Shown here piece by piece: positions 60,394 through 64,000 of a DNA stretch of 64,000 nt; position 1 is the stretch's first letter; each line of letters starts with the position of its first letter. Source of the DNA: Epiperipatus broadwayi (lineage: Eukaryota; Onychophora; Udeonychophora; Euonychophora; Peripatidae); contig JAQFVV010012509.1 of the NCBI GenBank assembly GCA_028023455.1, positions 870,001 through 934,000 on the forward strand. Direction: 5' to 3'. A program made the position numbers and the translations under genes. Below the pieces are notes generated by a model. The model was given only the letters and a program-made list of their open reading frames with translations. It was not told the DNA's origin and searched no databases.

Positions 60394-61150
60394 TTGGAAA
60401 CAAATAAAATGTCGTTGGGACAAAGCAGTATTCCTGAATTTAGTATTGAAAATGCCGAAGAATGGCCTCTCTATATTATGCAATTGGAAAATTTTTTCAA
60501 GTTAAATGGGATAAAAAATGATGAAAAAAAAGTGGCCGCACTTTTATGTTTAGCAGAACGTAAAGTCATAGAAATTGTTAATAAATTATGGGACAGACCA
60601 ATAACCGATGGAGTACAGTTTGAAAATATAGTTAAAAAATTAACGAACTATTTTAGCCCAAAGCCATCTAGATACGTAGCTAGATTAACTTTTAGAAATA
60701 GAAAACAAGCCAGGGAGGAAAAAATTAAAAGACTATGATATAGTATTAAAACAGTTGGCAAAAAACTGCGATTATGGCGGATTTTTAGAACAAGTTTTGC
60801 TGGATCAATGATTGTGGGGAATGTACGACGAAAGATTGCGACAGACGTTAACAGTAAGTGATTTATCATATGAAGTGGCTATTAAAAAAGGAAGAGCATA
60901 TGAAGCAGTAATGGAGCAAACCCTAGCTTTTAGAAACAACTCAGAAGAGACCAGCAAAATGGCAGTTTATAAAACAGATCGAAGGCAGTAGTCAAAAAAT
61001 GAAAATATTAATAGAGAGAAAATGTTAACAGTCAAATCTTTCTGCTGTGGGAAAATTGGCCATTTATCGAAGAATTGTAAATGGAGGAAAGAAAACTGTT
61101 TTAACTGTGGATTTAAAGGGTACTTAGCAGCTGTATGTAAAAAACCATGA
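60394..61150 (+). pseudogene. Gypsy-type Gag with degenerate zinc knuckles
   Basis: The N-terminal 115 codons (60394-60738) are intact and match the Gypsy retrotransposon Gag fold: EEWPLYIMQLENFFKLNGI, KKVAALLCLAERKV, LTNYFSPKPS. A frameshift near 60720 moves the rest to another frame (KDYDIVLKQLAKNCDYGGFL, then SYEVAIKKGRAYEAV), interrupted by a TGA after LLDQ where the family normally has Arg (a CGA-to-TGA change would explain it). Two CCHC knuckles follow at about 61030-61145. The first reads SFCCGKIGHLSKNC, with its first Cys replaced by Ser. The second reads CFNCGFKGYLAAVC, with His replaced by Tyr. Gag function is therefore probably lost. No protease follows. Confidence 0.9.
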
Positions 61151-61228
61151 TAAACAAAATGTAATCCAGGCATAGGTGGTACAACGTATACCATTAACTA
61201 TGTATCAACTAAGGAGCAAAGCATTATC

Positions 61229-61714
61229 ATGAGAGATAGGACCATTTCGCAAAGACAAAGAGAGATCACTAAACTACAAGAATTGGAGTCAAGGAACCAA
61301 GAATTAGCTATCATGCTTCAGAAAAAGACGCAATCTGAGCTACAACTCAACTTGCAGTTACAAGAACTGAAAAGCTTTAATTACAAATTACAAAATGAAC
61401 TGGAAGAATTTCAAGGAAATTTGAAGGCTTCTAGACAACGAGTAACAGAATTGGAATGTAGTGTAATCAATCCGAGCATTTCTAGTCGACAATATGAAAA
61501 GACATCTAAAGAACTATCAAAAGACGTGCACAAATTAAAACTGGGTGTTTATAAATTAAATAAATTAAAAGAAGAACTTGTACAACAAAATTCAGAACTT
61601 AATGGAAAATTACAAAGCAAACTTTCAGAATGTCAGAGTTTTGAAAGATCAAATGAAGATTTAAAAAGTAAACTTTCAATGTCAGAATTAGGTAGAGAGT
61701 TGGCAGCTGTATGA
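61229..61714 (+). CDS. Coiled-coil ORF in the position of pol, origin unknown
   Basis: A 161-codon open frame inside the LTR element, after the Gag knuckles. The sequence is almost entirely heptad coiled coil: ITKLQELESRNQELAIML, LQLNLQLQELKSFNYKLQNE, a short break with NPSISSRQYEKTSKEL, then KLNKLKEELVQQNSELNGKL. It has no RT, protease or integrase motif. Past the stop another frame continues in the same style (WQLYETELQEKMDESEN), so the original protein was longer and has suffered a frameshift near 61700. It resembles cytoskeletal or centrosomal coiled-coil proteins more than any retroelement protein, suggesting host-gene capture. The parent gene is not recognised. Composition bias makes any similarity claim weak. 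Confidence 0.55.
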   Translation: MRDRTISQRQREITKLQELESRNQELAIMLQKKTQSELQLNLQLQELKSFNYKLQNELEEFQGNLKASRQRVTELECSVINPSISSRQYEKTSKELSKDVHKLKLGVYKLNKLKEELVQQNSELNGKLQSKLSECQSFERSNEDLKSKLSMSELGRELAAV

Positions 61715-63386
61715 AACTGAACTACAAGAAAAGATGGATGAAAGTGAAAATTAAATGGACACTTTCAAAGATTTTTTTAGGAGAACAGCAATCTTTAGAC
61801 AGTGAGCTACCAGAGACAAAACTGAAGAGCAAAAGGGAACCCATAGTTTCTCCAAGTGGGAGAAAAAAGCACTCACGTCGGTGAGGAAAAAGAAGAGTTT
61901 ACACAAATTTCAAGATTACATCGATTAATCGGAAAAATCAAGTGTTTCTCCAAGCTGAAAAGAGAAACACGTTGTTGAGAAATAAATATCAAATTTACAA
62001 GAGACAATTTACTCCAGAAGTTTTCGCTTATTTTAATTGAAAGTAAAAATAACTAATCAAAGTTAAATAATTATAATGGAAATAATTATAATTAAAAACA
62101 AGCTGTGGGGATTTATTTTTAATTGAAATAAAAATAATTAATTAAAATTCAATAATTATAATGGAAGTAATTATAATTGAAAACAAGCTAATTAAAGTTA
62201 AGAACAATCAAAATGGAGTTGGAAAACATGCAATTAAAATTTCGGAGAGATGTAGCAGATAAGACTTAAACAAAAGAATTCAGGGGAAACATTGCGCACT
62301 TGTTACAGTTTTGTTTAACAGAAGAAGTTGGATACATACCAAGCTGTTAGAGCTTTTTGTGGCACTGTTTTAAGAGTTGTTTCAGCCGAGTTCCAAATAT
62401 TTAGTTATAATTCCTGTCCTCATTTATGTTATCTATCAGATTGTATGTTCTTTTCTACCCCTCTGAAAAATGTAGGGGCGAAGACATTACAGTCACATTA
62501 ATATTATTCTTACTTGCTGAATTCTACAACCGAGTTGATTAAGTTTTAATTGTTTTGGAAGACAAAACAATATGTGCTGTTAAAATGAGACTTATCTGAG
62601 CAATTAACCTCCTTTCAAATTGTAATATTTTACTTTAATCCCTTTAAATTTCTACAGATGGAGGGAAAGGCAATTTTCTATGGAGAAAGGCTTTGAAACT
62701 TCAGCAGTGCAAATCAGAGGTATTATATGTCTTATTATCTTGCAAACTTTTTCAATTTTATTCAGTCTTATTATAATATTTTATCTGAAACTAGAAACTT
62801 ATACTATTTTGCCATACACTGGATTGATTTTATTTGATAAGTCTATGACTCTTTATATTTCATTATAAAATAGAATTATGGATTTACTGTTTATTATATC
62901 TTTCTTATTTTTTACCTGTGTTCGAATATATGCTTCACTTTGTAATACTTCATTATGCAAATAATTACATTTGGATATACTATTGGTTTATAATGAACTT
63001 GTTATATTAAACGCCTGCTCTGAAATAGACATTTACAACTTACTTAATATAATTCATTTATAGTGTGTGTATATAAAGTATATAACTCCTTTTATTTGGA
63101 TGCAACTTTAATATATGTTTTCATTACAATATGTATTCAATTTGTTCTTTAATTTAAACAATTACTTTAATCTTTGCAAAACTGTGACATGCTGATAAAA
63201 GCTCCTTCCATTATAAAATCAATATGATTTTTTTTATCTCTCAAAAGAAATCACTATCCTGTTACATTATGTTATCTAATGTGAACTCATTATTATGGGA
63301 AAATCTCCAATCTCCTAGTAACGATTATATATGATTGTTTGGAATCGTTCTTGAGAATATGCTTTTAAATAAGTGAAACCAGATAA

Positions 63387-63866
63387 ATGGTCATAAAAAT
63401 AGTCAAACTTACAATTTGGGGAGGGGGGTCACTTTTACCCACCACCCCACCCCCGCAGAAGAAGAAAAAACCACTTAAGATTTTTTGTCTTTTATATTTT
63501 ATTATTTTGATGTTTCAAATATTATATACATATTATATTTTATTCATCTCATTTTATTTTGTTTTTTATTCGGGTATATCCAACATATATGATCATGTAT
63601 TTAAAGGTATGTATAAATGTCTTTATTCATATTTATTGTGTTTTGAGAGATCACAGTGGGAAACTTATGCATATTTTATAAACGTTCTTAAGTGTAGAGT
63701 TACTACTACAATGCCTATTGTATATTTTGCTTTGGATTGGAGTATTGTTTCTATTATTACAATTACAACTTTAAAATTAACTATTTATTCATCTTTCATA
63801 CAAAAGTTTGTATTGATCCTTTTGATTACATTTTGCTATTTGCGTCATAAATATGAGCAGATGTGA
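63387..63866 (+). CDS. Hydrophobic open frame, unknown, possibly a membrane-protein exon
   Basis: A 159-codon frame. The first 35 residues come from a G/C-homopolymer stretch (PTTPPPQKKKKPL) and are unlikely to be coding. From about residue 85 the text is more protein-like: HVFKGMYKCLYSYLLCFERS, then FALDWSIVSIITITTLKLTI, with several candidate membrane segments. An F.LD.S..(S)I...(T) pattern near the last membrane segments is reminiscent of arthropod gustatory receptors, but the usual TY.....QF ending is absent. No splice pairing was established. It may be chance in AT-rich DNA. Confidence 0.18.
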   Translation: MVIKIVKLTIWGGGSLLPTTPPPQKKKKPLKIFCLLYFIILMFQILYTYYILFISFYFVFYSGISNIYDHVFKGMYKCLYSYLLCFERSQWETYAYFINVLKCRVTTTMPIVYFALDWSIVSIITITTLKLTIYSSFIQKFVLILLITFCYLRHKYEQM

Positions 63867-64000
63867 TTTAAGATTTTCCATTTAATTATTATCTCAGTGC
63901 CTTTCCTTTCATTATTGATATTTCTGTTTTAATCATGTATTTATTGTGGCAATTATGTTGATGATTTCTCGTTTGTTTAGATATTATTTGTTAGGCCTTT

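Larger units (their letters stand above)
59767..62491 (+). mobile_element. Non-autonomous Gypsy-type LTR element with coiled-coil ORF
   Basis: The 5' LTR (59767-60317) and 3' LTR (61973-62491) share TTGTTGAGAAATAAAT at the start, GGGGCGAAGACATTACA at the end and all major blocks between. Both contain an internal tandem repeat around ATTATAATGGAAATAATTAT. Target duplication GTCAC at 59761-59765 and 62492-62496. A primer-site-like TTGGCACAGTCAAAA follows the 5' LTR (60321). The first few bases of the 3' LTR differ from the 5' LTR. The 1.66 kb internal region has a damaged gag and a second coiled-coil ORF, and no protease, RT or integrase. Confidence 0.9.
20127..64000 (+). other. Presumed CIBAR1 intron 2 and flank, repeat-filled
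   Basis: No further CIBAR1 exon was recognised in this 43.9 kb. The individual mobile elements are listed separately. Stretches where nothing was recognised include 20771-22314, 22431-24346, 24413-26012, 26626-27779, 31697-33628, 37002-40069, 40851-42646, 52515-53550, 54615-59760 and 62720-63386. These hold only AT-rich sequence, simple repeats such as (GT)n/(GA)n at 39755-39788, poly-G at about 39180-39190 and T/A homopolymers. Whether the gene really spans this region depends on where the next exon lies. Confidence 0.4.

Overview
The window is nuclear DNA from an invertebrate animal. It is strongly AT-rich, has long gene-poor stretches, GT-AG introns and many eukaryotic transposable elements. 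No bacterial, organellar or viral gene set is visible. The organism cannot be fixed from sequence alone. An AT-rich protostome with large introns (for example a chelicerate or mollusc) would fit, but that is inference.

The only host gene I can support is the 5' part of CIBAR1/FAM92 (CBY1-interacting BAR-domain protein, a ciliary and membrane-curvature factor) on the + strand. Exon 1 (3033-3064) and exon 2 (19886-20126) join in frame across a 16.8 kb intron and give the first 91 residues. The next conserved block of the BAR domain was not found in the remaining 43.9 kb, so that stretch is read as a very long second intron, or intron plus flank.

Almost everything else is mobile DNA. Intron 1 holds a LINE reverse-transcriptase relic (4.7-6.1 kb), foldback and TIR repeats (9.5-10.3 kb), a hAT-type non-autonomous transposon with 8-bp target duplications (11.3-11.8 kb), a very short tRNA-derived SINE with a 16-bp target duplication (16.1-16.2 kb) and a decayed hAT transposase (17.5-19.4 kb).

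Downstream of exon 2, one family of Penelope-like elements (PLEs) dominates. There is a head-to-head pair at 27.8-31.0 kb and fragments at 26.3, 40.1 and 50.5 kb. Palindromic terminal-repeat-like copies occur at 1.3, 10.7, 20.5, 30.9 and 31.4 kb, and the 20.5 kb copy keeps a near-complete hammerhead-ribozyme fold. Between these lie SINEs derived from tRNA-Gly-like and tRNA-Ala-like sequences (24.3 and 26.0-26.2 kb) and LTR-like or solo-LTR elements (34.3 and 40.4 kb).

Two LTR retroelements without a polymerase stand out. The element at 42.6-49.0 kb has 1.64-1.66 kb LTRs, and its only clear ORF joins a Gag-like coiled coil to what looks like the GPY/F tail of an integrase. The element at 59.8-62.5 kb has a decayed Gypsy-type Gag followed by a separate coiled-coil ORF where pol should be. 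A Tigger/mariner-like TIR element (51.5-52.5 kb) and several palindromes and tandem duplications fill much of the rest.
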